A DNA stretch of 64,000 nucleotides from Crotalaria pallida (Eukaryota > Streptophyta > Magnoliopsida > Fabales > Fabaceae), in NCBI GenBank assembly GCA_037953625.1, contig CM075656.1, forward strand, positions 62,205,001 through 62,269,000, given 5' to 3'. Each line of letters starts with the position of its first letter. Position 1 is the stretch's first letter. Below are positions 11,093 through 23,930 of the stretch, one piece after another. The notes beneath the pieces were generated by a model that saw nothing but the letters and a program-made list of their open reading frames with translations, did no database searches and was not told the origin of the DNA. Both the position numbers and the translations under genes were made by a program.

Positions 11093-13190
11093 CTTAGAAG
11101 AACCATTAGAATGATCCTAAACATTGCTTGGTACCCCAAGGGACGGAGAGGGTGTAACATGAGTCCTTGGAGGTTCTAACAAGTGTAGAATGGTTATGAG
11201 AGTATTCTAAAGACTTAGAATGGTCTAGGAATGTGTATTTTGACATATAAGAACCATTTGAACAATCCAAAACATTGCTTGGTACCCCAAGGGATGTAGA
11301 GGGTGTAGCATGAGTCCTTGGAGGTTCTAACAAGTGTAGAATGGTTATGAGAGTATTCTAAAGGCTTAGAATGGTCTAGGAATGTGTATAAGGACTTATA
11401 AGAACCATTAGAATGATCCTAATCATTGCTTGGTACCCCAAGGGACGTAGAGGGTGTAACATGAGTCCTTGGAGGTTCTAACAAGTGTAGAATGGTTATG
11501 AGAGTATTCTAAAGGCATAGAATGGTCTAGGAATGTGTATTAGGACTTATAAGAACCATTAGTATGATCCTAAACAATTCTTGGTACCCCAAGGGACGCA
11601 GAGGGTGTAGCATGAGTCCTTGGAGGTTCTAACAAGTGTAGAATGGTTATGAGAGTATTCTAAAGGCTTAGAATGGTCTAGGAATGTGTATAAGGACTTA
11701 TAAGAACCATTAGAATGATCCTAATCATTGCTTGGTACCCCAAGGGACGTAGAGGGTGTAACATGAGTCCTTGGAGGTTCTAACAAGTGTAGAATGGTTA
11801 TGAGAGTATTCTAAAGGCTTAGAATGGTCTAGGAATGTGTATTAGGACTTATAAGAACCATTAGAATGATCCTAAACATTGCTTGGTACCCTAAGGGACG
11901 TAGAGGGTGTAACATGAGTCCTTGGAGGTTCTAACAAGTGTAGAATGGTTATGAGAGTATTCTAAAGACTTAGAATGGTCTAGGAATGTGTATTTTGACA
12001 TATAAGAACCATTTGAACAATCCAAAACATTGCTTCGTACCCCAAGGGACGTAGAGGGTGTAGCATGAGTCCTTGGAGGTTCTAACAAGTGTAGAATGGT
12101 TATGAGAGTATTCTAAAGGCTTAGAATGGTCTAGGAATGTGTATTAGGACTTAGAAGAACCATTAGAATGATCCTAATCATTGCTTGGTACCCCAAGGGA
12201 CGTAGAGGGTGTAGCATGAGTCCTTGGAGGTTCTAACAAGTGTAGAATGGTTATGAGAGTATTCTAAAGACTTAGAATGGTCTAGGAATGTGTATTTTGA
12301 CATATAAGAACTATTTGAACAATCCAAAACATTGCTTGGTACCCCAAGGGACGTAGAGGGTGTAGCATGAGTCCTTGGAGGTTCTAACAAGTGTAGAATG
12401 GTTATGAGAGTATTCTAAAGGCTTAGAATGGTCTAGGAATGTGTATAAGGACTTATAAGAACCATTAGAATGATCCTAATCATTGCTTGGTACCCCAAGG
12501 GACGTAGAGGGTGTAACATGAGTCCTTGGAGGTTCTAACAAGTGTAGAATGGTTATGAGAGTATTCTAAAGACTTAGAATGGTCTAGGAATGTGTATTTT
12601 GACATATAAGAACTATTTGAACAATCCAAAACATTGCTTGGTACCCCAAGGGACGTAGAGGGTGTAGCATGAGTCCTTGGAGGTTCTAACAAGTGTAGAA
12701 TGGTTATGAGAGTATTCTAAAGGCTTAGAATGGTCTAGGAATGTGTATAAGGACTTATAAGAACCATTAGAATGATCCTAATCATTGCTTGGTACCCCAA
12801 GGGACGTAGAGGGTGTAACATGAGTCCTTGGAGGTTCTAACAAGTGTAGAATGGTTATGAGAGTATTCTAAAGGCTTAGAATGGTCTAGGAATGTGTATT
12901 AGGACTTATAAGAACCATTACTATGATCCTAAACAATTCTTGGTACCCCAAGGGACGCAGAGGGTGTAGCATGAGTCCTTGGAGGTTTTAACAAGTGTAG
13001 AATGGTTATGAAAGTATTCTAAAGGCTTAGAATGGTCTAGGAATGTGTATAAGGACTTATAAGAACCATTAGAATGATCCTAATCATTGCTTGGTACCCC
13101 AAGGGACGCAGAGGGTGTAGCATGAGTCCTTGGAGGTTCTAACAAGTGTAGAATGGTTAAGAGAATATTCTAAAGGCTTAGAATGGTCTA

Positions 13191-13200
13191 GGAATTGTAT
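13191..13200 (+). other. 1-bp deletion in monomer (ggaattgtat)
   Basis: The usual ggaatgtgtatttt is ggaattgtatttt here, one G short. The corresponding copies near 10,024 and 14,854 keep the G. This is either a private indel of this copy or a sequencing or assembly error. Confidence 0.75.
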
Positions 13201-14315
13201 TTTGACATATAAGAACTATTTGAACAATCCAAAACATTGCTTGGTACCCCAAGGGACGTAGAGGGTGTAACATGAGTCCTTGGAGGTTCTAACAAGTGTA
13301 TAATGGTTAAGAGAGTATTCTAAAGGCTTAGAATGGTCTAGGAATGTGTATAAGGACTTATAAGAACCATTAGAATGATCCTAATCATTGCTTGGTACCC
13401 CAAGGGACGTAGAGGGTGTAGCATGAGTCCTTGGAGGTTCTAACAAGTGTAGAATGGTTATGAGAGTATTCTAAAGACTTAGAATGGTCTAGGAATGTGT
13501 ATTTTGACATATAAGAACTATTTGAACAATCCAAAACATTGCTTGGTACCCCAAGGGACGTAGAGGGTGTAGCATGAGTCCTTGGAGGTTCTAACAAGTG
13601 TAGAATGGTTATGAGAGTATTCTAAAGGCTTAGAATGGTCTAGGAATGTGTATTAGGACTTAGAAGAACCATTAGAATGATCCTAATCATTGCTTGGTAC
13701 CCCAAGGGACGTAGAGGGTGTAACATGAGTCCTTGGAGGTTCTAACAAGTGTATAATGGTTATGAGAGTATTCTAAAGGCTTAGAATGGTCTAGGAATGT
13801 GTATAAGGACTTATAAGAACCATTAGAATGATCCTAATCATTGCTTGGTACCCCAAGGGACGTAGAGGGTGTAGCATGAGTCCTTGGAGGTTCTAACAAG
13901 TGTAGAATGGTTATGAGAGTATTCTAAAGACTTAGAATGGTCTAGGAATGTGTATTTTGACATATAAGAACTATTTGAACAATCCAAAACATTGCTTGGT
14001 ACCCCAAGGGACGTAGAGGGTGTAGCATGAGTCCTTGGAGGTTCTAACAAGTGTAGAATGGTTATGAGAGTATTCTAAAGGCTTAGAATGGTCTAGGAAT
14101 GTGTATTAGGACTTAGAAGAACCATTAGAATGATCCTAATCATTGCTTGGTACCCCAAGGGACGTAGAGGGTGTAACATGAGTCCTTGGAGGTTCTAACA
14201 AATGTAGAATGGTTATGAGAGTATTCTAAAGGCATAGAATGGTCTAGGAATGTGTATTAGGACTTATAAGAACCATTACTATGATCCTAAACAATTCTTG
14301 GTACCCCAAGGGACG

Positions 14316-15922
14316 CAGAGGGTGTAGCATGAGTCCTTGGAGGTTCTAACAAGTGTAGAATGGTTATGAGAGTATTCTAAAGGCTTAGAATGGTCTAGGA
14401 ATGTGTATAAGGACTTATAAGAACCATTAGAATGATCCTAATCATTGCTTGGTACCCCAAGGGACGTAGAGGGTGTAACATGAGTCCTTGGAGGTTCTAA
14501 CAAGTGTAGAATGGTTATGAGAGTATTCTAAAGGCTTAGAATGGTCTAGGAATGTGTATTAGGACTTATAAGAACCATTACTATGATCCTAAACAATTCT
14601 TGGTACCCCAAGGGACGCAGAGGGTGTAGCATGAGTCCTTGGAGGTTTTAACAAGTGTAGAATGGTTATGAAAGTATTCTAAAGGCTTAGAATGGTCTAG
14701 GAATGTGTATAAGGACTTATAAGAACCATTAGAATGATCCTAATCATTGCTTGGTACCCCAAGGGACGCAGAGGGTGTAGCATGAGTCCTTGGAGGTTCT
14801 AACAAGTGTAGAATGGTTAAGAGAATATTCTAAAGGCTTAGAATGGTCTAGGAATGTGTATTTTGACATATAAGAACTATTTGAACAATCCAAAACATTG
14901 CTTGGTACCCCAAGGGACGTAGAGGGTGTAACATGAGTCCTTGGAGGTTCTAACAAGTGTATAATGGTTATGAGAGTATTCTAAAGGCTTAGAATGGTCT
15001 AGGAATGTGTATAAGGACTTATAAGAACCATTAGAATGATCCTAATCATTGCTTGGTACCCCAAGGGACGTAGAGGGTGTAGCATGAGTCCTTGGAGGTT
15101 CTAACAAGTGTAGAATGGTTATGAGAGTATTCTAAAGACTTAGAATGGTCTAGGAATGTGTATTTTGACATATAAGAACTATTTGAACAATCCAAAACAT
15201 TGCTTGGTACCCCAAGGGACGTAGAGGGTGTAGCATGAGTCCTTGGAGGTTCTAACAAGTGTAGAATGGTTATGAGAGTATTCTAAAGGCTTAGAATGGT
15301 CTAGGAATGTGTATTTTGACATATAAGAACTATTTGAACAATCCAAAACATTGCTTGGTACCCCAAGGGACGTAGAGGGTGTAACATGAGTCCTTGGAGG
15401 TTCTAACAAGTGTAGAATGGTTATGAGAGTATTCTAAAGGCTTAGAATAGTCTAGGAATGTGTATAAGGACTTATAAGAACCATTAGAATGATCCTAATC
15501 ATTGCTTGGTACCCCAAGGGACGTAGAGGGTGTAACATGAGTCCTTGGAGGTTCTAACAAGTGTAGAATGGTTATGAGAGTATTCTAAAGACTTAGAATG
15601 GTCTAGGAATGTGTATTTTGACATATAAGAACTATTTGAACAATCCAAAACATTGCTTGGTACCCCAAGGGACGTAGAGGGTGTAGCATGAGTCCTTGGA
15701 GGTTCTAACAAGTGTAGAATGGTTATGAGAGTATTCTAAAGGCTTAGAATGGTCTAGGAATGTGTATAAGGACTTATAAGAACCATTAGAATGATCCTAA
15801 TCATTGCTTGGTACCCCAAGGGACGTAGAGGGTGTAACATGAGTCCTTGGAGGTTCTAACAAGTGTAGAATGGTTATGAGAGTATTCTAAAGGCTTAGAA
15901 TGGTCTAGGAATGTGTATTAGG
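14316..15922 (+). repeat. 1.6-kb block, right copy of a pair 4,830 bp apart
   Basis: This is the partner of 9,486-11,092. The upstream flanks differ (gacgcag T4 here against gacgtag T2 there), so the duplicated unit begins inside a monomer. The sequence between the two copies also shares shorter blocks with both, for example around 12,770-13,597 at an offset of 3,169 bp (21 monomers). Several overlapping exchange events are therefore recorded here. Confidence 0.8.
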
Positions 15923-16234
15923 ACTTAGAAGAACCATTAGAATGATCCTAATCATTGCTTGGTACCCCAAGGGACGTAGAGGGTGTAACATGAGTCCTTG
16001 GAGGTTCTAACAAGTGTAGAATGGTTATGAGAGTATTCTAAAGGCTTAGAATGGTCTAGGAATGTGATTAGGACTTTGAAGAACCATTAGAATGATCCTA
16101 AACATTGCTTGGTACCCCAAGGGACGGAGAGGGTGTAACATGAGTCCTTGGAGGTTCTAACAAGTGTAGAATGGTTATGAGAGTATTCTAAAGGCTTAGA
16201 ATGGTCTAGGAATGTGATTATGACTTAGAAGAAC

Positions 16235-16376
16235 CATTAGTATGATCCCTTGGTACCCCAAGGGACGGAGAGGGTGTAACATGAGTCCTTGGAGGTTCTA
16301 ACAAGTGTAGAATGGTTATGAGAGTATTCTAAAGTCTTAGAATGGTCTAGGAATGTGTATTTTGACATATAAGAAC
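16235..16376 (+). repeat. 142-bp monomer with 9-bp deletion
   Basis: The start reads cattagtatgatcccttgg, where related copies (near 7,180) have tatgatcctaaacattgcttgg. Nine bases are missing, leaving a 142-bp monomer. Short C/CT homology on either side would allow a slippage or end-joining origin. Because of it, the block from 13.6 kb reappears near 16.8 kb at 3,160 bp instead of 3,169 bp. Confidence 0.9.
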
Positions 16377-18899
16377 CATTTGAACAATCCAAAACATTGC
16401 TTGGTACCCCAAGGGACGTAGAGGGTGTAGCATGAGTCCTTGGAGGTTCTAACAAGTGTATAATGGTTATGAGAGTATTCTAAAGGCTTAGAATGGTCTA
16501 GGAATGTGTATAAGGACTTATAAGAACCATTAGAATGATCCTAATCATTGCTTGGTACCCCAAGGGACGTAGAGGGTGTAGCATGAGTCCTTGGAGGTTC
16601 TAACAAGTGTAGAATGGTTATGAGAGTATTCTAAAGACTTAGAATGGTCTAGGATTGTGTATTTTGACATATAAGAACTATTTGAACAATCCAAAACATT
16701 GCTTGGTACCCCAAGGGACGTAGAGGGTGTAGCATGAGTCCTTGGAGGTTCTAACAAGTTTAGAATGGTTATGAGAGTATTCTAAAGGCTTAGAATGGTC
16801 TAGGAATGTGTATTAGGACTTAGAAGAACCATTAGAATGATCCTAATCATTGCTTGGTACCCCAAGGGACGTAGAGGGTGTAACATGAGTCCTTGGAGGT
16901 TCTAACAAGTGTATAATGGTTATGAGAGTATTCTAAAGGCTTAGAATGGTCTAGGAATGTGTATAAGGACTTATAAGAACCATTAGAATGATCCTAATCA
17001 TTGCTTGGTACCCCAAGGGACGTAGAGGGTGTAGCATGAGTCCTTGGAGGTTCTAACAAGTGTAGAATGGTTATGAGAGTATTCTAAAGACTTAGAATGG
17101 TCTAGGAATGTGTATTTTGACATATAAGAACTATTTGAACAATCCAAAACATTGTTTGGTACCCCAAGGGACGTAGAGGGTGTAGCATGAGTCCATGGAG
17201 GTTCTAACAAGTGTAGAATGGTTATGAGAGTATTCTAAAGGCTTAGAATGGTCTAGGAATGTGTATTAGGACTTAGAAGAACCATTAGAATGATCCTAAT
17301 CATTGCTTGGTACCCCAAGGGACGTAGAGGGTGTAACATGAGTCCTTGGAGGTTCTAACAAATGTAGAATGGTTATGAGAGTATTCTAAAGGCATAGAAT
17401 GGTCTAGGAATGTGTATTAGGACTTATAAGAACCATTACTATGATCCTAAACAATTCTTGGTACCCCAAGGGACGCAGAGGGTGTAGCATGAGTCCTTGG
17501 AGGTTCTAACAAGTGTAGAATGGTTATGAGAGTATTCTAAAGGCTTAGAATGGTCTAGGAATGTGTATAAGGACTTATAAGAACCATTAGAATGATCCTA
17601 ATCATTGCTTGGTACCCCAAGGGACGTAGAGGGTGTAACATGAGTCCTTGGAGGTTCTAACAAGTGTAGAATGGTTATGAGAGTATTCTAAAGGCTTAGA
17701 ATGGTCTAGGAATGTGTACTAGGACTTATAAGAACCATTACTATGATCCTAAACAATTCTTGGTACCCCAAGGGACGCAGAGGGTGTAGCATGAGTCCTT
17801 GGAGGTTCTAACAAGTGTAGAATGGTTATGAGAGTATTCTAAAGGCTTAGAATGGTCTAGGAATGTGTATAAGGGCTTATAAGAACCATTAGAATGATCC
17901 TAATCATTGCTTGGTACCCCAAGGGACGTAGAGGGTGTAGCATGAGTCCTTGGAGGTTCTAACAAGTGTAGAATGGTTATGAGAGTATTCTAAAGACTTA
18001 GAATGGTCTAGGAATGTGTATTTTGACATATAAGAACTATTTGAACAATCCAAAACATTACTTGGTACCCCAAGGGACGTAGAGGGTGTAACATGAGTCC
18101 TTGGAGGTTCTAACAAGTGTATAATGGTTATGAGAGTATTCTAAAGGCTTAGAATGGTCTAGGAATGTGTATAAGGACTTATAAGAACCATTAGAATGAT
18201 CCTAATCATTGCTTGGTACCCCAAGGGACGTAGAGGGTGTAGCATGAGTCCTTGGAGGTTCTAACAAGTGTAGAATGGTTATGAGAGTATTCTAAAGACT
18301 TAGAATGGTCTAGGAATGTGTATTTTGACATATAAGAACTATTTGAACAATCCAAAACATTGCTTGGTACCCCAAGGGACGTAGAGGGTGTAGCATGAGT
18401 CCTTGGAGGTTCTAACAAGTGTAGAATGGTTATGAGAGTATTCTAAAGGCTTAGAATGGTCTAGGAATGTGTATTAGGACTTATAAGAACCATTAGAATG
18501 ATCCTAAACATTGCTTGGTACCCCAAGGGACGTAGAGGGTGTAACATGAGTCCTTGGAGGTTCTAACAAGTGTAGAATGGTTATGAGAGTATTCTAAAGA
18601 CTTAGAATGGTCTAGGAATGTGTATTTTGACATATAAGAACCATTTGAACAATCCAAAACATTGCTTGGTACCCCAAGGGACGTAGAGGGTGTAGCATGA
18701 GTCCTTGGAGGTTCTAACAAGTGTATAATGGTTATGAGAGTATTCTAAAGGCTTAGAATGGTCTAGGAATGTGTATAAGGACTTATAAGAACCATTAGAA
18801 TGATCCTAATCATTGCTTGGTACCCCAAGGGACGTAGAGGGTGTAGCATGAGTCCTTGGAGGTTCTAACAAGTGTAGAATGGTTATGAGAGTATTCTAA

Positions 18900-21800
18900 A
18901 GACTTAGAATGGTCTAGGAATGTGTATTTTGACATATAAGAACTATTTGAACAATCCAAAACATTGCTTGGTACCCCAAGGGACGTAGAGGGTGTAGCAT
19001 GAGTCCTTGGAGTTTCTAACAAGTGTAGAATGGTTACGAGAGTATTCTAAAGGCTTAGAATGGTCTAGGAATGTGTATTAGGACTTAGAAGAACCATTAG
19101 AATGATCCTAATCATTGCTTGGTACCCCAAGGGACGTAGAGGGTGTAACATGAGTCCTTGGAGGTTCTAACAAATGTAGAATGGTTATGAGAGTATTCTA
19201 AAGGCATAGAATGGTCTAGGAATGTGTATTAGGACTTATAAGAACCATTACTATGATCCTAAACAATTCTTGGTACCCCAAGGGACGCAGAGGGTGTAGC
19301 ATGAGTCCTTGGAGGTTCTAACAAGTGTAGAATGGTTATGAGAGTATTCTAAAGGCTTAGAATGGTCTAGGAATGTGTATAAGGACTTATAAGAACCATT
19401 AGAATGATCCTAATCATTGCTTTGTACCCCAAGGGACGCAGAGGGTGTAGCATGAGTCCTTGGAGGTTCTAACAAGTGTAGAATGGTTAAGAGAATATTC
19501 TAAAGGCTTAGAATGGTCTAGGAATGTGTATTTTGACATATAAGAACTATTTGAACAATCCAAAACATTGCTTGGTACCCCAAGGGACGTAGAGGGTGTA
19601 ACATGAGTCCTTGGAGGTTCTAACAAGTGTAGAATGGTTATGAGAGTATTCTAAAGGCTTAGAATAGTCTAGGAATGTGTATAAGGACTTATAAGAACCA
19701 TTAGAATGATCCTAATCATTGCTTGGTACCCCAAGGGACGTAGAGGGTGTAACATGAGTCCTTGGAGGTTCTAACAAGTGTAGAATGGTTATGAGAGTAT
19801 TCTAAAGACTTAGAATGGTCTAGGAATGTGTATTTTGACATATAAGAACTATTTGAACAATCCAAAACATTGCTTGGTACCCCAAGGGACGTAGAGGGTG
19901 TAGCATGAGTCCTTGGAGGTTCTAACAAGTGTAGAATGGTTATGAGAGTATTCTAAAGGCTTAGAATGGTCTAGGAATGTGTATAAGGACTTATAAGAAC
20001 CATTAGAATGATCCTAATCATTGCTTGGTACCCCAAGGGACGTAGAGGGTGTAACATGAGTCCTTGGAGGTTCTAACAAGTGTAGAATGGTTATGAGAGT
20101 ATTCTAAAGGCATAGAATGGTCTTGGAATGTGTATTAGGACTTATAAGAACCATTAGTATGATCCTAAACAATTCTTGGTACCCCAAGGGACGCAGAGGG
20201 TGTAGCATGAGTCCTTGGAGGTTCTAACAAGTGTAGAATGGTTATGAGAGTATTCTAAAGGCTTAGAATGGTCTAGGAATGTGTATAAGGACTTATAAGA
20301 ACCATTAGAATGATCCTAATCATTGCTTGGTACCCCAAGGGACGTAGAGGGTGTAACATGAGTCCTTGGAGGTTCTAACAAGTGTAGAATGGTTATGAGA
20401 GTATTCTAAAGGCTTAGAATGGTCTAGGAATGTGTATTAGGACTTATAAGAACCATTAGAATGATCCTAAACATTGCTTGGTACCCCAAGGGACGTAGAG
20501 GGTGTAACATGAGTCCTTGGAGGTTCTAACAAGTGTAGAATGGTTATGAGAGTATTCTAAAGACTTAGAATGGTCTAGGAATGTGTATTTTGACATATAA
20601 GAACTATTTGAACAATCCAAAACATTGCTTGGTACCCCAAGGGACGTAGAGGGTGTAGCATGAGTCCTTGGAGTTTCTAACAAGTGTAGAATGGTTACGA
20701 GAGTATTCTAAAGGCTTAGAATGGTCTAGGAATGTGTATTAGGACTTAGAAGAACCATTAGAATGATCCTAATCATTGCTTGGTACCCCAAGGGACGTAG
20801 AGGGTGTAACATGAGTCCTTGGAGGTTCTAACAAATGTAGAATGGTTATGAGAGTATTCTAAAGGCATAGAATGGTCTAGGAATGTGTATTAGGACTTAT
20901 AAGAACCATTACTATGATCCTAAACAATTCTTGGTACCCCAAGGGACGCAGAGGGTGTAGCATGAGTCCTTGGAGGTTCTAACAAGTGTAGAATGGTTAT
21001 GAGAGTATTCTAAAGGCTTAGAATGGTCTAGGAATGTGTATAAGGACTTATAAGAACCATTAGAATGATCCTAATCATTGCTTTGTACCCCAAGGGACGC
21101 AGAGGGTGTAGCATGAGTCCTTGGAGGTTCTAACAAGTGTAGAATGGTTAAGAGAATATTCTAAAGGCTTAGAATGGTCTAGGAATGTGTATTTTGACAT
21201 ATAAGAACTATTTGAACAATCCAAAACATTGCTTGGTACCCCAAGGGACGTAGAGGGTGTAACATGAGTCCTTGGAGGTTCTAACAAGTGTAGAATGGTT
21301 ATGAGAGTATTCTAAAGGCTTAGAATAGTCTAGGAATGTGTATAAGGACTTATAAGAACCATTAGAATGATCCTAATCATTGCTTGGTACCCCAAGGGAC
21401 GTAGAGGGTGTAACATGAGTCCTTGGAGGTTCTAACAAGTGTAGAATGGTTATGAGAGTATTCTAAAGACTTAGAATGGTCTAGGAATGTGTATTTTGAC
21501 ATATAAGAACTATTTGAACAATCCAAAACATTGCTTGGTACCCCAAGGGACGTAGAGGGTGTAGCATGAGTCCTTGGAGGTTCTAACAAGTGTAGAATGG
21601 TTATGAGAGTATTCTAAAGGCTTAGAATGGTCTAGGAATGTGTATAAGGACTTATAAGAACCATTAGAATGATCCTAATCATTGCTTGGTACCCCAAGGG
21701 ACGTAGAGGGTGTAACATGAGTCCTTGGAGGTTCTAACAAGTGTAGAATGGTTATGAGAGTATTCTAAAGGCATAGAATGGTCTTGGAATGTGTATTAGG

Positions 21801-23930
21801 ACTTATAAGAACCATTAGTATGATCCTAAACAATTCTTGGTACCCCAAGGGACGCAGAGGGTGTAGCATGAGTCCTTGGAGGTTCTAACAAGTGTAGAAT
21901 GGTTATGAGAGTATTCTAAAGGCTTAGAATGGTCTAGGAATGTGTATAAGGACTTATAAGAACCATTAGAATGATCCTAATCATTGCTTGGTACCCCAAG
22001 GGACGTAGAGGGTGTAACATGAGTCCTTGGAGGTTCTAACAAGTGTAGAATGGTTATGAGAGTATTCTAAAGGCTTAGAATGGTCTAGGAATGTGTATTA
22101 GGACTTATAAGAACCATTAGAATGATCCTAAACATTGCTTGGTACCCCAAGGGACGTAGAGGGTGTAACATGAGTCCTTGGAGGTTCTAACAAGTGTAGA
22201 ATGGTTATGAGAGTATTCTAAAGACTTAGAATGGTCTAGGAATGTGTATTTTGACATATAAGAACTATTTGAACAATCCAAAACATTGCTTGGTACCCCA
22301 AGGGACGTAGAGGGTGTAGCATGAGTCCTTGGAGTTTCTAACAAGTGTAGAATGGTTACGAGAGTATTCTAAAGGCTTAGAATGGTCTAGGAATGTGTAT
22401 TAGGACTTAGAAGAACCATTAGAATGATCCTAATCATTGCTTGGTACCCCAAGGGACGTAGAGGGTGTAACATGAGTCCTTGGAGGTTCTAACAAATGTA
22501 GAATGGTTATGAGAGTATTCTAAAGGCATAGAATGGTCTAGGAATGTGTATTAGGACTTATAAGAACCATTACTATGATCCTAAACAATTCTTGGTACCC
22601 CAAGGGACGCAGAGGGTGTAGCATGAGTCCTTGGAGGTTCTAACAAGTGTAGAATGGTTATGAGAGTATTCTAAAGGCTTAGAATGGTCTAGGAATGTGT
22701 ATAAGGACTTATAAGAACCATTAGAATGATCCTAATCATTGCTTTGTACCCCAAGGGACGCAGAGGGTGTAGCATGAGTCCTTGGAGGTTCTAACAAGTG
22801 TAGAATGGTTAAGAGAATATTCTAAAGGCTTAGAATGGTCTAGGAATGTGTATTTTGACATATAAGAACTATTTGAACAATCCAAAACATTGCTTGGTAC
22901 CCCAAGGGACGTAGAGGGTGTAACATGAGTCCTTGGAGGTTCTAACAAGTGTAGAATGGTTATGAGAGTATTCTAAAGGCTTAGAATAGTCTAGGAATGT
23001 GTATAAGGACTTATAAGAACCATTAGAATGATCCTAATCATTGCTTGGTACCCCAAGGGACGTAGAGGGTGTAACATGAGTCCTTGGAGGTTCTAACAAG
23101 TGTAGAATGGTTATGAGAGTATTCTAAAGACTTAGAATGGTCTAGGAATGTGTATTTTGACATATAAGAACTATTTGAACAATCCAAAACATTGCTTGGT
23201 ACCCCAAGGGACGTAGAGGGTGTAGCATGAGTCCTTGGAGGTTCTAACAAGTGTAGAATGGTTATGAGAGTATTCTAAAGGCTTAGAATGGTCTAGGAAT
23301 GTGTATAAGGACTTATAAGAACCATTAGAATGATCCTAATCATTGCTTGGTACCCCAAGGGACGTAGAGGGTGTAACATGAGTCCTTGGAGGTTCTAACA
23401 AGTGTAGAATGGTTATGAGAGTATTCTAAAGGCATAGAATGGTCTTGGAATGTGTATTAGGACTTATAAGAACCATTAGTATGATCCTAAACAATTCTTG
23501 GTACCCCAAGGGACGCAGAGGGTGTAGCATGAGTCCTTGGAGGTTCTAACAAGTGTAGAATGGTTATGAGAGTATTCTAAAGGCTTAGAATGGTCTAGGA
23601 ATGTGTATAAGGACTTATAAGAACCATTAGAATGATCCTAATCATTGCTTGGTACCCCAAGGGACGTAGAGGGTGTAACATGAGTCCTTGGAGGTTCTAA
23701 CAAGTGTAGAATGGTTATGAGAGTATTCTAAAGGCTTAGAATGGTCTAGGAATGTGTATTAGGACTTATAAGAACCATTAGAATGATCCTAAACATTGCT
23801 TGGTACCCCAAGGGACGTAGAGGGTGTAACATGAGTCCTTGGAGGTTCTAACAAGTGTAGAATGGTTATGAGAGTATTCTAAAGACTTAGAATGGTCTAG
23901 GAATGTGTATTTTGACATATAAGATCTATT
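18900..23930 (+). repeat. HOR: 11-mer, 1,661-bp unit, ~3 copies
   Basis: Three successive copies of a 1,661-bp unit are visible from marker variants at that spacing: gagtttctaac with ttacgagag (about 19,010, 20,672 and 22,333), caaatgtagaatgg (about 19,171, 20,832 and 22,493), ctttgtacccc in a T3 (about 19,421, 21,082 and 22,743), aatagtctagg (about 19,664, 21,325 and 22,986) and gtcttggaatg (about 20,121, 21,782 and 23,443). The copies look almost identical, so this is among the youngest amplifications in the window. The third copy departs near 23,925, where agatctattt replaces agaactattt. Confidence 0.9.
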
